Shown here in pieces: positions 15,053-21,957 of a stretch of 36,357 bases of DNA. The notes under the pieces are model-generated. The model did no database searches. It was not told where the DNA came from and was given only the letters and a program-made list of their open reading frames with translations. Source of the stretch: Candidatus Thorarchaeota archaeon (lineage in GTDB: Archaea; Asgardarchaeota; Thorarchaeia; Thorarchaeales; Thorarchaeaceae); the NCBI GenBank assembly GCA_016839445.1, contig JAEOUG010000183.1:1-36357 (forward strand), read 5' to 3'. Position 1 is the stretch's first letter; each line of letters begins with the position of its first letter. Made by a program: the position numbers and the translations under genes.

Positions 15053-17203
15053 TTACTTCGCAGACAGACTGTACCTGTGTCGGTCGAGGAACTCCTGACG
15101 CTTCGCCTTGTTCCATGTGTTGATGCTTTGGAGATAGCCTGTCACGCGTGATATAATATCTACGCCCACGAACCCACACTTGGGACAAGGAATCCTTGTC
15201 AGATCATCAATGCTAGCGAATCTAACGTTTCTCCAGTCGATGCCCTCCTGATGGCCACACTGAGAACAAGCTAGGACATCTTTTGTGAACGACCAGTACG
15301 ACGTTAGCGTATCTCTTGCGATCTTCTTCGTCAGTGCCCACAGTGCGTCGGGATCAGGGTTGGATTCACCCAGATAGATGTGAGTCAAGGCACCCCCGTC
15401 CATATACGGATGGAACATGCCTTCCTTCTTGATGCGGTCGCTGAGATGAAGGTCTGCACCGACATAGAGGGCAGTGCTGTTTGTGTAGTAGACATTAGGG
15501 GCTTGGCCCTTGAGGTACTTCCTGATTCCTGGATAGGCCTTGTAGTCCTTGGATGCAAGTCGGCCAGCAGCACTCTCGGCAGGTGTACGCGTCACTCCGA
15601 AGTGAAGTCCGGTTTCTTTCTGGAACTCCTTGGACTTCTCCTTGAGGTATCTCAGGACCTTGACGCCGAAGCGGGTGCCCTCACGTTCGTGAAGGTGATG
15701 GTCAGTCATTATGTGGGCCATCTCTTCGAAGCCGACTGTTCCGAGGAGGAACTCTCTTCTGTTCATATCGATAAGCGGCTCACCATTGGGCTTGGGTTGA
15801 GTGTAAAATGGAACGCTGCCGCTGGCGATGAGCTTGTCCATCAGCATCTTCTTCTCAAGGATGACCTGCTTGGAGAGCTCAAAGTACTCATCCACCTTAG
15901 TGAAGAACCGGTCCTCATCCGTTCTGCCAATCCATGCGGCTCGGCCGAAGTTGGGAGTCACCATCTGTGAGGCACCAAAGACCATGTTGCCACTCAAGAA
16001 CTCCTCCAGTTCCTCATCGCTTGATGCGGTCCACAGATGTGAACAGCAGCTGCTGCAACCGGCCTCGATGCTGGAACGCCAGTTGAGATAGTTCTCGAAG
16101 TAGGGAGATCCATGCTTAGCAGTGAGTTCAGCGACAAGGTGCCACGAGTCATCGAACTCAGGCTTCATGAACTCCTCGCGAAGAACGATGTTGGGTTTAG
16201 GAAAGCTGAAGCCCTTCCCCTTCATATCGCCCTTGAGCATGACCTCCATGAAGGCGTTGAAGAACTGATGGGCCTCATCCTCGAAGTCTGCATAGGTGAC
16301 CTCGGTCTCCTTGCCACCAGGAAGGACCGCAGGAACATCACGCATGATCTTGGGGATGCCAGGCGTCAGGTCTACACTTGAGAAGATGACCTGACCGCCG
16401 CGAGCAACGTACTGCTGAGTGAGAGTGAATATGAGCTGCTGAGCAGCCTGCTTGATCTTCTTGTAGGGCAAGCCCTGCATGAAGGGAGCAAGGAAGGTAT
16501 TGAAGTAGAAGTAGCCCTGCCCTCCAGCGAATGAGCTCTGGGCTGCTGCGAGCCAGATGGCGGAGTGATTGACCGCTACAGGTAGGTGCTGAGCCGGACC
16601 TGCTGCACTGGAGTGCATGCCTCCCAGACCGTCTGGCGCAATGCCTAGCTTGAGGACCTGGCGGAGGTCCCAGGTTGCGCAGTAGTCACGCGTGCTGAAG
16701 TACTCACGGTCTTTGATGTAGATGTCACCGCTGAGGTGCGCGTCAGCCAGATGTGGTGGGATGGAGAGATAGGTGTGCTGTTCCATGACCTGGTCGTGAA
16801 CGAGCTTGGCAATGGTCTCCGGGTTGCGCATTAGATTGGCGTTAGAGGTGTGGTCCCCGGGGTCATTGATGAGCAGGCCGAGGTCGTACATGGGAATGCC
16901 CACTCTGGTGTAGAGGATGCGTTCCTTCTCCAACCCCATCTCAGCTAGAATGCTGTTGCACATCTCTCTGATGAGGGGGCCTGACAGGAACTTGATTCCA
17001 GAAGCAACGATTCGATCCATGACCCTGACAGCAACAAGGTGTGCATCGGCACGAGTAAGGTGGGCCTCCAGGACTAGACTGTCAATGATGGCGTTGGCAT
17101 CGAAAATCTCCATGGTGCCCTGAGTAGTCCTGACCTTGGGCATCTTCTTCTCTCTAGCCCGCAAGTCCTCGAGATCTGAGACCGAACTACGGATGTCAGT
17201 CAT
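15053..17203 (-). CDS. nrdD: Anaerobic (class III) ribonucleoside-triphosphate reductase
   Basis: Glycyl-radical enzyme of 716 residues that makes deoxynucleotides without oxygen. An N-terminal ATP-cone (about 20-110) provides allosteric control. The active-site cysteine region is GCSSCCSHLW, followed by the barrel block GNMVFGASQMVTPNFGRAAW. The zinc site is C646-x2-C649 (CSQCGH) with C673-x2-C676 (CPKCGF). The radical glycine is G689 in SRVTGYLQ. All essential parts are present. The start ATG overlaps the stop of the preceding redoxin gene (ATGA), so the two are co-translated. Class III enzymes that use a redoxin instead of formate are known, and the pairing suggests that type here (inference). 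The activating radical-SAM enzyme NrdG is not in the window. Confidence 0.93.
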   Translation of the reverse strand: MTDIRSSVSDLEDLRAREKKMPKVRTTQGTMEIFDANAIIDSLVLEAHLTRADAHLVAVRVMDRIVASGIKFLSGPLIREMCNSILAEMGLEKERILYTRVGIPMYDLGLLINDPGDHTSNANLMRNPETIAKLVHDQVMEQHTYLSIPPHLADAHLSGDIYIKDREYFSTRDYCATWDLRQVLKLGIAPDGLGGMHSSAAGPAQHLPVAVNHSAIWLAAAQSSFAGGQGYFYFNTFLAPFMQGLPYKKIKQAAQQLIFTLTQQYVARGGQVIFSSVDLTPGIPKIMRDVPAVLPGGKETEVTYADFEDEAHQFFNAFMEVMLKGDMKGKGFSFPKPNIVLREEFMKPEFDDSWHLVAELTAKHGSPYFENYLNWRSSIEAGCSSCCSHLWTASSDEELEEFLSGNMVFGASQMVTPNFGRAAWIGRTDEDRFFTKVDEYFELSKQVILEKKMLMDKLIASGSVPFYTQPKPNGEPLIDMNRREFLLGTVGFEEMAHIMTDHHLHEREGTRFGVKVLRYLKEKSKEFQKETGLHFGVTRTPAESAAGRLASKDYKAYPGIRKYLKGQAPNVYYTNSTALYVGADLHLSDRIKKEGMFHPYMDGGALTHIYLGESNPDPDALWALTKKIARDTLTSYWSFTKDVLACSQCGHQEGIDWRNVRFASIDDLTRIPCPKCGFVGVDIISRVTGYLQSINTWNKAKRQEFLDRHRYSLSAK

Positions 17204-17502
17204 GCGTAGTCATGGACCTCCTTCTTGATGCCTTCCACGGTGGGAACCTCACCCGAGTACAGCAACTTCATGGATCCATTACGTTCTACCAGTATTGCTG
17301 GAGTGCTGGCAATGAAGATCTGATGCTCGAGAAGCCGGAACTCGAGGTCATCATCCATCTTCAGCAAGTCGATGGTTTCAATGGGTACGTCAGTGCCGTC
17401 AAATGCCTCGTGTATCACTGCCTTCGCGGCTGGGCAGTTCACGCAGTTCTCCTGAGTGAAGAGATACAACTTCGGCGTACTGTCTTGTCCTCCCGGCGAC
17501 AT
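17200..17502 (-). CDS. NrdH-like glutaredoxin coupled to NrdD
   Basis: Small thioredoxin-fold protein of 100 residues. LYLFTQENCVNCPAAKAVI carries the redox pair C20-x2-C23, followed by strand IETIDLLK and the cis-proline region IASTPAILVERNG. Its stop overlaps the nrdD start by ATGA, so it is probably the electron donor that re-reduces NrdD. ATG 17502 is chosen, with GGGAG just upstream; a GTG at 17514 would add four residues. A 6-bp hairpin lies immediately upstream, and a TATA-like box near 17559. Confidence 0.82.
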   Translation of the reverse strand: MSPGGQDSTPKLYLFTQENCVNCPAAKAVIHEAFDGTDVPIETIDLLKMDDDLEFRLLEHQIFIASTPAILVERNGSMKLLYSGEVPTVEGIKKEVHDYA

Positions 17503-17518
17503 ATCACTCGTCACTCCC

Positions 17519-17533
17519 GACTCGAAACGAGTC
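17519..17533. promoter_or_regulatory. Hairpin next to the redoxin ribosome-binding site
   Basis: GACTCG-AAA-CGAGTC is a perfect 6-bp inverted repeat with a 3-base loop, directly upstream of GGGAG and the redoxin start codons on the minus strand. It could control ribosome access or act as an operator for the redoxin-nrdD unit. Confidence 0.35.
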
Positions 17534-17558
17534 GCGAATTGATGGGTTCTCGGCGTCG

Positions 17559-17567
17559 AATAAAAGC
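17559..17567 (-). promoter_or_regulatory. TATA-like box for redoxin-nrdD
   Basis: The minus strand reads GCTTTTATT about 57-65 bases upstream of the ATG at 17502, leaving a leader that would contain the 17519-17533 hairpin. The full non-coding gap 17503-17890 also holds the stems at 17832-17864; otherwise I see no gene in it. Confidence 0.35.
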
Positions 17568-17831
17568 ATTACCGCCTTCGGAGATGGCCTCTCGCCTTGT
17601 CCCAATGCATCTCCGAGCTGCCTCTGGTCTTGCATGCTTGCTCATCTCCTAGGCTTGCTTGCCCTACTTAAGGCCACCAAGAACATGGTCGAAAAAGGTG
17701 CCCTCCGGGCCAGCTATTTGCAGAATTCGAGGCCCTTTCTGCAACAACCTTGTAGTGAAAGCACTCAAGGAATGAAACAATCAGATTCCGGAGATTGGCG
17801 CGTTTGAGACGTGTACTGCAGGAAGCGGACA

Positions 17832-17864
17832 AGCCCCGAAACCTAGAATAGGGGCTGAGGTTTC
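17832..17864 (+). promoter_or_regulatory. Two overlapping, mutually exclusive stems upstream of thymidylate synthase
   Basis: AGCCCC (17832-17837) can pair with GGGGCT (17851-17856). GAAACCT (17838-17844) can pair with AGGTTTC (17858-17864). The arms interleave with almost no linker, so both stems are unlikely to form at once. The element ends 12 bases before the GGGAGGT ribosome-binding site of the thymidylate synthase gene, so a switch between two leader hairpins is conceivable. This is a pattern seen by eye, with no known RNA family matched. Confidence 0.35.
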
Positions 17865-17876
17865 GCACTGCCGTCC

Positions 17877-17883
17877 GGGAGGT
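17877..17883 (+). promoter_or_regulatory. Strong ribosome-binding site fixing a TTG start
   Basis: GGGAGGT lies 7 bases upstream of the TTG at 17891 and decides the start of the thymidylate synthase gene, which has no suitable ATG or GTG at its 5' end. Confidence 0.65.
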
Positions 17884-17890
17884 AAACGAT

Positions 17891-18514
17891 TTGCCAACAT
17901 ACGTGAGAGCCAAGAGCCCCGTGGATGGCTGGGTTCGCATCGTCAGGAAGATTATGCAGTCAGGGATGACAAGAACTGACGAGAGAGGAAGCGACACACG
18001 CTGGCTGGACAATGCAGTGATCCACATAGAGGACCCCTTCAAGGACAGAGTCAGTGAATTGTATCCCTTCAGCGAGGCGGTCCTGAGGGACAAGTATGCA
18101 ACACAACTCCTCAACCCAGACAGGATGGACTTCGACTACACATACGGAGAACGGCTCAATGCGTGGGGCACAGAGGAACTCGATCAAATCTCCTACGTCA
18201 TCGCCAAGCTGAAAGACAGTCCGTACACAAGACGGGCCGTGGCCACGACATGGGATCCGAGGAAGGATACGATAGTGGACGAAGTCCCTTGCCTCAACCA
18301 CTTTGTCTTCATGACAAGGGAGGATGTCATCGACCTCTCAGTAATGATACGTTCAAACGACATGTACGGCGCTTGGCCTGCGAATGTCTATGCGTTGGGC
18401 GAACTCCTGAGTCATGTCTGCGACCATGTGGGACGCGAACGGGGCACCGTGACAACGATGTCAGTCAACGCCCACATCTACAAACATGACTGGGAGAGAG
18501 CGGAGCAGGTCTGA
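17891..18514 (+). CDS. thyA: Archaeal-type thymidylate synthase (ThyA family)
   Basis: Methylates dUMP to dTMP. The protein has 207 residues, shorter than bacterial ThyA (about 264) but similar to the short methanogen-type enzymes. The nucleophile is C134 in EVPCLNHFVF, followed by the dUMP-binding signature MIRSNDMYGAWPANVYALGE and a late VNAHIYKHDW. SPYTRRAVATTW probably contributes the phosphate-binding arginines. It starts at a TTG with a strong ribosome-binding site. It is divergent from redoxin-nrdD, so dNTP synthesis genes flank one regulatory region. A deoxynucleotide hydroxymethylase is a less likely alternative. Confidence 0.82.
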   Translation: MPTYVRAKSPVDGWVRIVRKIMQSGMTRTDERGSDTRWLDNAVIHIEDPFKDRVSELYPFSEAVLRDKYATQLLNPDRMDFDYTYGERLNAWGTEELDQISYVIAKLKDSPYTRRAVATTWDPRKDTIVDEVPCLNHFVFMTREDVIDLSVMIRSNDMYGAWPANVYALGELLSHVCDHVGRERGTVTTMSVNAHIYKHDWERAEQV

Positions 18515-18609
18515 AGAAATCCGCGCGATTTATCTAGCTCTTCCTACTCGTTGGTCAGGGGGTTCAATTAGTAACTCAAGTAGCCCCTCGAAGAACTAGG
18601 TGTAACCAG

Positions 18610-19203
18610 ATGGACGACATCGACAAGAAGCTTGTATCACTCCTCTACGATAACGGACGAATGACTCTGGTAGACCTGGGTAAGGAGCTGGGGATGTCCC
18701 ACGTAGCAGTGAGCAAGCGACTGGACAAGCTCATTCAGTCGGGGCTAGCGAAGGTCACCGCTGGTGTGAGCGGGGAGTTCCTCGATGCCAAGATCCTGTT
18801 CATGGGAATAGAGACAGAGGACATGGAAGTCGCAGACCGAATCAGAGAGAAGTACAAGGACTGCCCTCGCCTCTTGATGCTTGCGCCGGTCACGGGGAGA
18901 TACAACATCTTTGCAGTCATGGTGGCAGAAGACCCATGGAGCCTCGAGTCCATCATCGGCACCTGCAGCATGCGGACAGAACCGGGAGTGAGAAGATCAG
19001 AGAACTGGTTCGGCAATGCGCCGGTCTCCCCTGAGTTTCTGCAAATAGACCTAGCACCTCCCGTCACAGGGAAGTCTGTCGCTCCCTGCGCAATGGACTG
19101 CGCCAAGTGCAAGAGATACCATGTAGAGAAGTGCGTAGGATGTCCGACCACGGAGAGCTACAGAGGAAGTCTCTGGGCATCGCCCGATGGCGGAGGGAAG
19201 TAG
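18610..19203 (+). CDS. Lrp/AsnC-type regulator with C-terminal cysteine cluster
   Basis: Transcription regulator of 197 residues. The AsnC-type HTH spans about residues 1-50 (IDKKLVSLLYDNGRMTLVDL, then MSHVAVSKRLDKLIQSGL). A middle domain (about 60-135) resembles the RAM/AsnC effector domain (RYNIFAVMVAED). The tail carries C160, C164, C167, C175 and C178 in PCAMDCAKCKRYHVEKCVGC, ending CPTTESYRG. Five clustered cysteines could hold an Fe-S cluster or zinc, making this a possible redox or metal sensor (inference). The upstream 95 bases contain A/T-rich candidates near 18527 and 18567 but no clear TATA box. Confidence 0.8.
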   Translation: MDDIDKKLVSLLYDNGRMTLVDLGKELGMSHVAVSKRLDKLIQSGLAKVTAGVSGEFLDAKILFMGIETEDMEVADRIREKYKDCPRLLMLAPVTGRYNIFAVMVAEDPWSLESIIGTCSMRTEPGVRRSENWFGNAPVSPEFLQIDLAPPVTGKSVAPCAMDCAKCKRYHVEKCVGCPTTESYRGSLWASPDGGGK

Positions 19204-19258
19204 GCAGCAAAGAGGAACAGTTAACTCGGCATTGCACTTCGACATCATTGTGAGTACG

Positions 19259-19849
19259 ATGACAGAGGTCTTCATTCATCCATTGGCTGTAGTTGACGAA
19301 GGAGCTCAGATAGGCAAAGGCACACGCATATGGCACTTCGCACACGTGAGAGGCACAGCGAAGATAGGAGAAGGCTGCAACGTAGGGAAAGACGTCTACA
19401 TTGACGCTGATGTAGTGATTGGCAACAACGTGAAGATCCAGAACGGAGTCTCGGTGTATCATGGTGTGACCATTGAAAACGACGTGTTCTGTGGTCCTCA
19501 TATGACATTCACCAACGACATGTACCCACGGGCATTCGGTGAAAGCTGGGACGTTGTCAAGACCCTCGTGAAGAAGGGGGCATCGATCGGAGCGCACGCG
19601 ACGATTGTCTGTGATACTATTCTTGGTGAGTATTGCATGATTGGCAGCGGAGCTGTCGTGACTAGAGACGTTCCTGCACACGGGTTGGTTGTTGGAAATC
19701 CTGCACGATTGGTTGGATTCGTCTGCAAGTGTGGGCAGCCACTGAGCAAAGAAGTCGCCCGATCAGACAAGTCAGTGACATTCGAGTGTGGGAAATGCAG
19801 CGAGAGAATCACCATACCCAGTGAGGACCTCAAGAGAAAGCAGCGGTAG
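19259..19849 (+). CDS. Left-handed beta-helix N-acetyltransferase with zinc-ribbon tail
   Basis: Hexapeptide-repeat acyltransferase of 196 residues, like the WbpD/WlbB enzymes that acetylate UDP-linked amino sugars. The hexad repeats are plain (for example VVDEGAQIGKGTRIWHFAHV, IGEGCNVGKDVYIDADVVIG, IGSGAVVTRDVPAHGLVVGN). The C-terminal 45 residues add a putative zinc ribbon: C156xC158 in CKCGQP and C177xxC180 in CGKC. ATG 19259 is chosen because the helix repeats begin right after it; the frame extends upstream without conserved sequence. Its stop overlaps the GTG of the EF-2-like gene. A role in surface glycan or glycoprotein sugar synthesis is likely, but no glycosyltransferases are nearby. 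Confidence 0.84.
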   Translation: MTEVFIHPLAVVDEGAQIGKGTRIWHFAHVRGTAKIGEGCNVGKDVYIDADVVIGNNVKIQNGVSVYHGVTIENDVFCGPHMTFTNDMYPRAFGESWDVVKTLVKKGASIGAHATIVCDTILGEYCMIGSGAVVTRDVPAHGLVVGNPARLVGFVCKCGQPLSKEVARSDKSVTFECGKCSERITIPSEDLKRKQR

Positions 19850-21954
19850 TGGGCCCATTGTCTCATCTCTACAAGAAGTTCGTAAAGGAACAGGTATCAG
19901 GCCTAGTTGACAATGTAGAGAAGATCAGGAATGTCACAGTCATTGCCCACATAGACCACGGCAAGACCACCCTCACGGATTCACTGATAGCGGCCTCTGG
20001 TCTCTTGTCGCAGGATGTTGCCGCGTCAGCGAGGCTTCTTGACTATGACTTGATTGAGCAGGAGAGAGGCATAACCATCAAGGCCTCAAGCATCTCGCTA
20101 GTTCATGAATTGGGAGGGAAGAAGCATCTCATCAACATGGTGGACACACCGGGCCATATCGACTTCTCAAGCCACGTTACCAGAGGGCTCAGACTCACTG
20201 ATGGCGCAATCATCGTCGTGGACGTAATCGAGGGAATCATGGTTCAGACTGAAACCGTCACACGTCAGGCAATGAGAGAACTTGTGAGACCAATCCTCTT
20301 CGTCAACAAGGTCGACCGGCTGTTTAGAGAGAGACGGCTCAGTGCTAAGAAGACCGCACATGAGATCAATAGGACCGTGAGAGAGTTCAATGCAATGCTG
20401 GGCAAGTATCTCGATGATGAGAGGCTCGAAGAATGGGAGGTCTCGTTCTTGAATGGGTCCCTTGGTGTTGGGTCTGCCCTTGACAAGTGGGGCATTGACA
20501 TCACTACGCTCAGTGAAAGATCAGGCAATAGCAGGGACCCATTTGAACTGGGGCAAGCCTTCGTTTCCATTCTTGAAGACATAGAGAAGGAGTACCGGAG
20601 TGACAACCGTAGAGTCCTCTCAGCCAGATACCCCGTCGGTCGAGTGCTTCTGGACTCGGTTGTGACAGTAGTGCCCAATCCGGCGCACGCACAGAGCTAC
20701 AGAGTACCCTCGTTCTGGAACGGGGATATTGAATCCCCTGCTGGCAAGTCTATTCTGAAGTGCGACCGCTCTGGACCCTGCATCTGCCTGGTAGGCGATG
20801 TGCAGCCAGACAGGCATGCTGGCACGGTGGCGTCTGTCAGGGTATTCTCCGGAACTCTGGTTCGGGCGAAACCACTGGTCACATCCAGGTCTCTTGAGAA
20901 GATGAAATCGCTTCAGATCGGGATATCCATGTCAAAGACCAGAGTGGACCTACCGGAAGTACCAGCCGGCAATCTGGCATTCATCACAGGCCTGAAGGAA
21001 GTGGCCATTGGGGACACACTCCTAGATCCGAGCGTGGCCGATACGACACCTATGAGTGAACTGCAGTATCCAACTGAGCCCGTAGTGACGTACACAATCG
21101 AGCCCAAGAGGCTATCACAACTCGCAGAGATCAAGGAGCCAATTCAGGAATATGTACAGACGGATCCTGCTCTGGAATTCCATGTGAACCCAGACACTGG
21201 AGAGATGTTGCTCTCAGGGGCGGGTGAGCTGCACGTGGAAATCACAGTTGAGAAGCTGGCCAGACAGGGCGTAGAAGTTGTCCTGGGCAAGCCGATGGTT
21301 GTGTTACGCGAACAGATGGCCAAGGATGGTTTGTCCCGAGAGGCCGGTGGGAGAGAGGTCAGCAGATTCACGGTACGTGCGGTCGTGACACGACCCGACC
21401 TGGTAGCCGAGAGTATGGGAGTTGTGCTCGACTCGGATGCGTCCACAGACAGCTGGATTCTGGATGGCTCGGGCAAGATCGGCCTTTACGACGACGAAGT
21501 GGAGTGGATAAGAGAAGCATTTCGAGTCATGATACGGACAGGGCCCAAGCATGGCGAGAAGATGAGGCGGCTTGGCGTTGTCATAGAAGATGCCAGCATC
21601 AGATGCGAGGGGCCCGAGACCTCATGGCGCGAGGTCACTCAACCTCTTATGGATGCCATCCGACAGAGCGTAATGTCCGGAGACCCAACACTGATCGAAC
21701 CCTGGGTAAGACTAGAACTGAGCGCACCGGAAGAACACATAGGTGCGCTATCGTCGATACTGGCCAGAAGACGGGGGAACGTATTGGAGATCGATTCGGA
21801 GCGCTCACTGTTCAGATTGACCGCAGAGATACCAGTAGGGGAGTCCTTCGGGCTCGCCAATGAAATAAGAACCGAAACATCAGGTTGGGCCACTTGGGGA
21901 GCCAGAAGCGGAGGCTATCGTGATATATCCAACCCAGAGACTAGGTTCGACTAA
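19849..21954 (+). CDS. EF-2 paralogue lacking the diphthamide motif
   Basis: Translational GTPase of the EF-2/EF-G family, 701 residues. G motifs are intact: AHIDHGKTTLTDSL (G1), ERGITIK (G2), VDTPGHIDF (G3), NKVDR (G4). Domains II-V follow, including GAGELHVEITVEKL. Canonical archaeal EF-2 carries a domain IV loop ending in HRG, with the histidine modified to diphthamide. Here the matching segment (about residues 581-600) reads DASIRCEGPETSWREVTQPL, with no such histidine and no HRG. A second EF-2-type protein without this motif has been described in Asgard archaea and some other lineages. The start is a GTG overlapping the acetyltransferase stop. The stop is three bases from the convergent helical-repeat gene. 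Confidence 0.88.
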   Translation: MGPLSHLYKKFVKEQVSGLVDNVEKIRNVTVIAHIDHGKTTLTDSLIAASGLLSQDVAASARLLDYDLIEQERGITIKASSISLVHELGGKKHLINMVDTPGHIDFSSHVTRGLRLTDGAIIVVDVIEGIMVQTETVTRQAMRELVRPILFVNKVDRLFRERRLSAKKTAHEINRTVREFNAMLGKYLDDERLEEWEVSFLNGSLGVGSALDKWGIDITTLSERSGNSRDPFELGQAFVSILEDIEKEYRSDNRRVLSARYPVGRVLLDSVVTVVPNPAHAQSYRVPSFWNGDIESPAGKSILKCDRSGPCICLVGDVQPDRHAGTVASVRVFSGTLVRAKPLVTSRSLEKMKSLQIGISMSKTRVDLPEVPAGNLAFITGLKEVAIGDTLLDPSVADTTPMSELQYPTEPVVTYTIEPKRLSQLAEIKEPIQEYVQTDPALEFHVNPDTGEMLLSGAGELHVEITVEKLARQGVEVVLGKPMVVLREQMAKDGLSREAGGREVSRFTVRAVVTRPDLVAESMGVVLDSDASTDSWILDGSGKIGLYDDEVEWIREAFRVMIRTGPKHGEKMRRLGVVIEDASIRCEGPETSWREVTQPLMDAIRQSVMSGDPTLIEPWVRLELSAPEEHIGALSSILARRRGNVLEIDSERSLFRLTAEIPVGESFGLANEIRTETSGWATWGARSGGYRDISNPETRFD

Positions 21955-21957
21955 GCT

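Noticed and set aside
15380..15970. A 196-codon plus-strand frame inside nrdD
   Set aside because: It is fully antisense to a region with catalytic motifs of the reductase; no ribosome-binding site or family pattern.
17832..17864. A true H-type pseudoknot
   Set aside because: The loops crossing the stems would be zero and one base long, which is sterically unlikely; alternative hairpins fit better.
17668..18114. A 148-codon minus-strand frame overlapping the thymidylate synthase start
   Set aside because: It covers the proven coding region and strong ribosome-binding site of thymidylate synthase, and the translation looks random.
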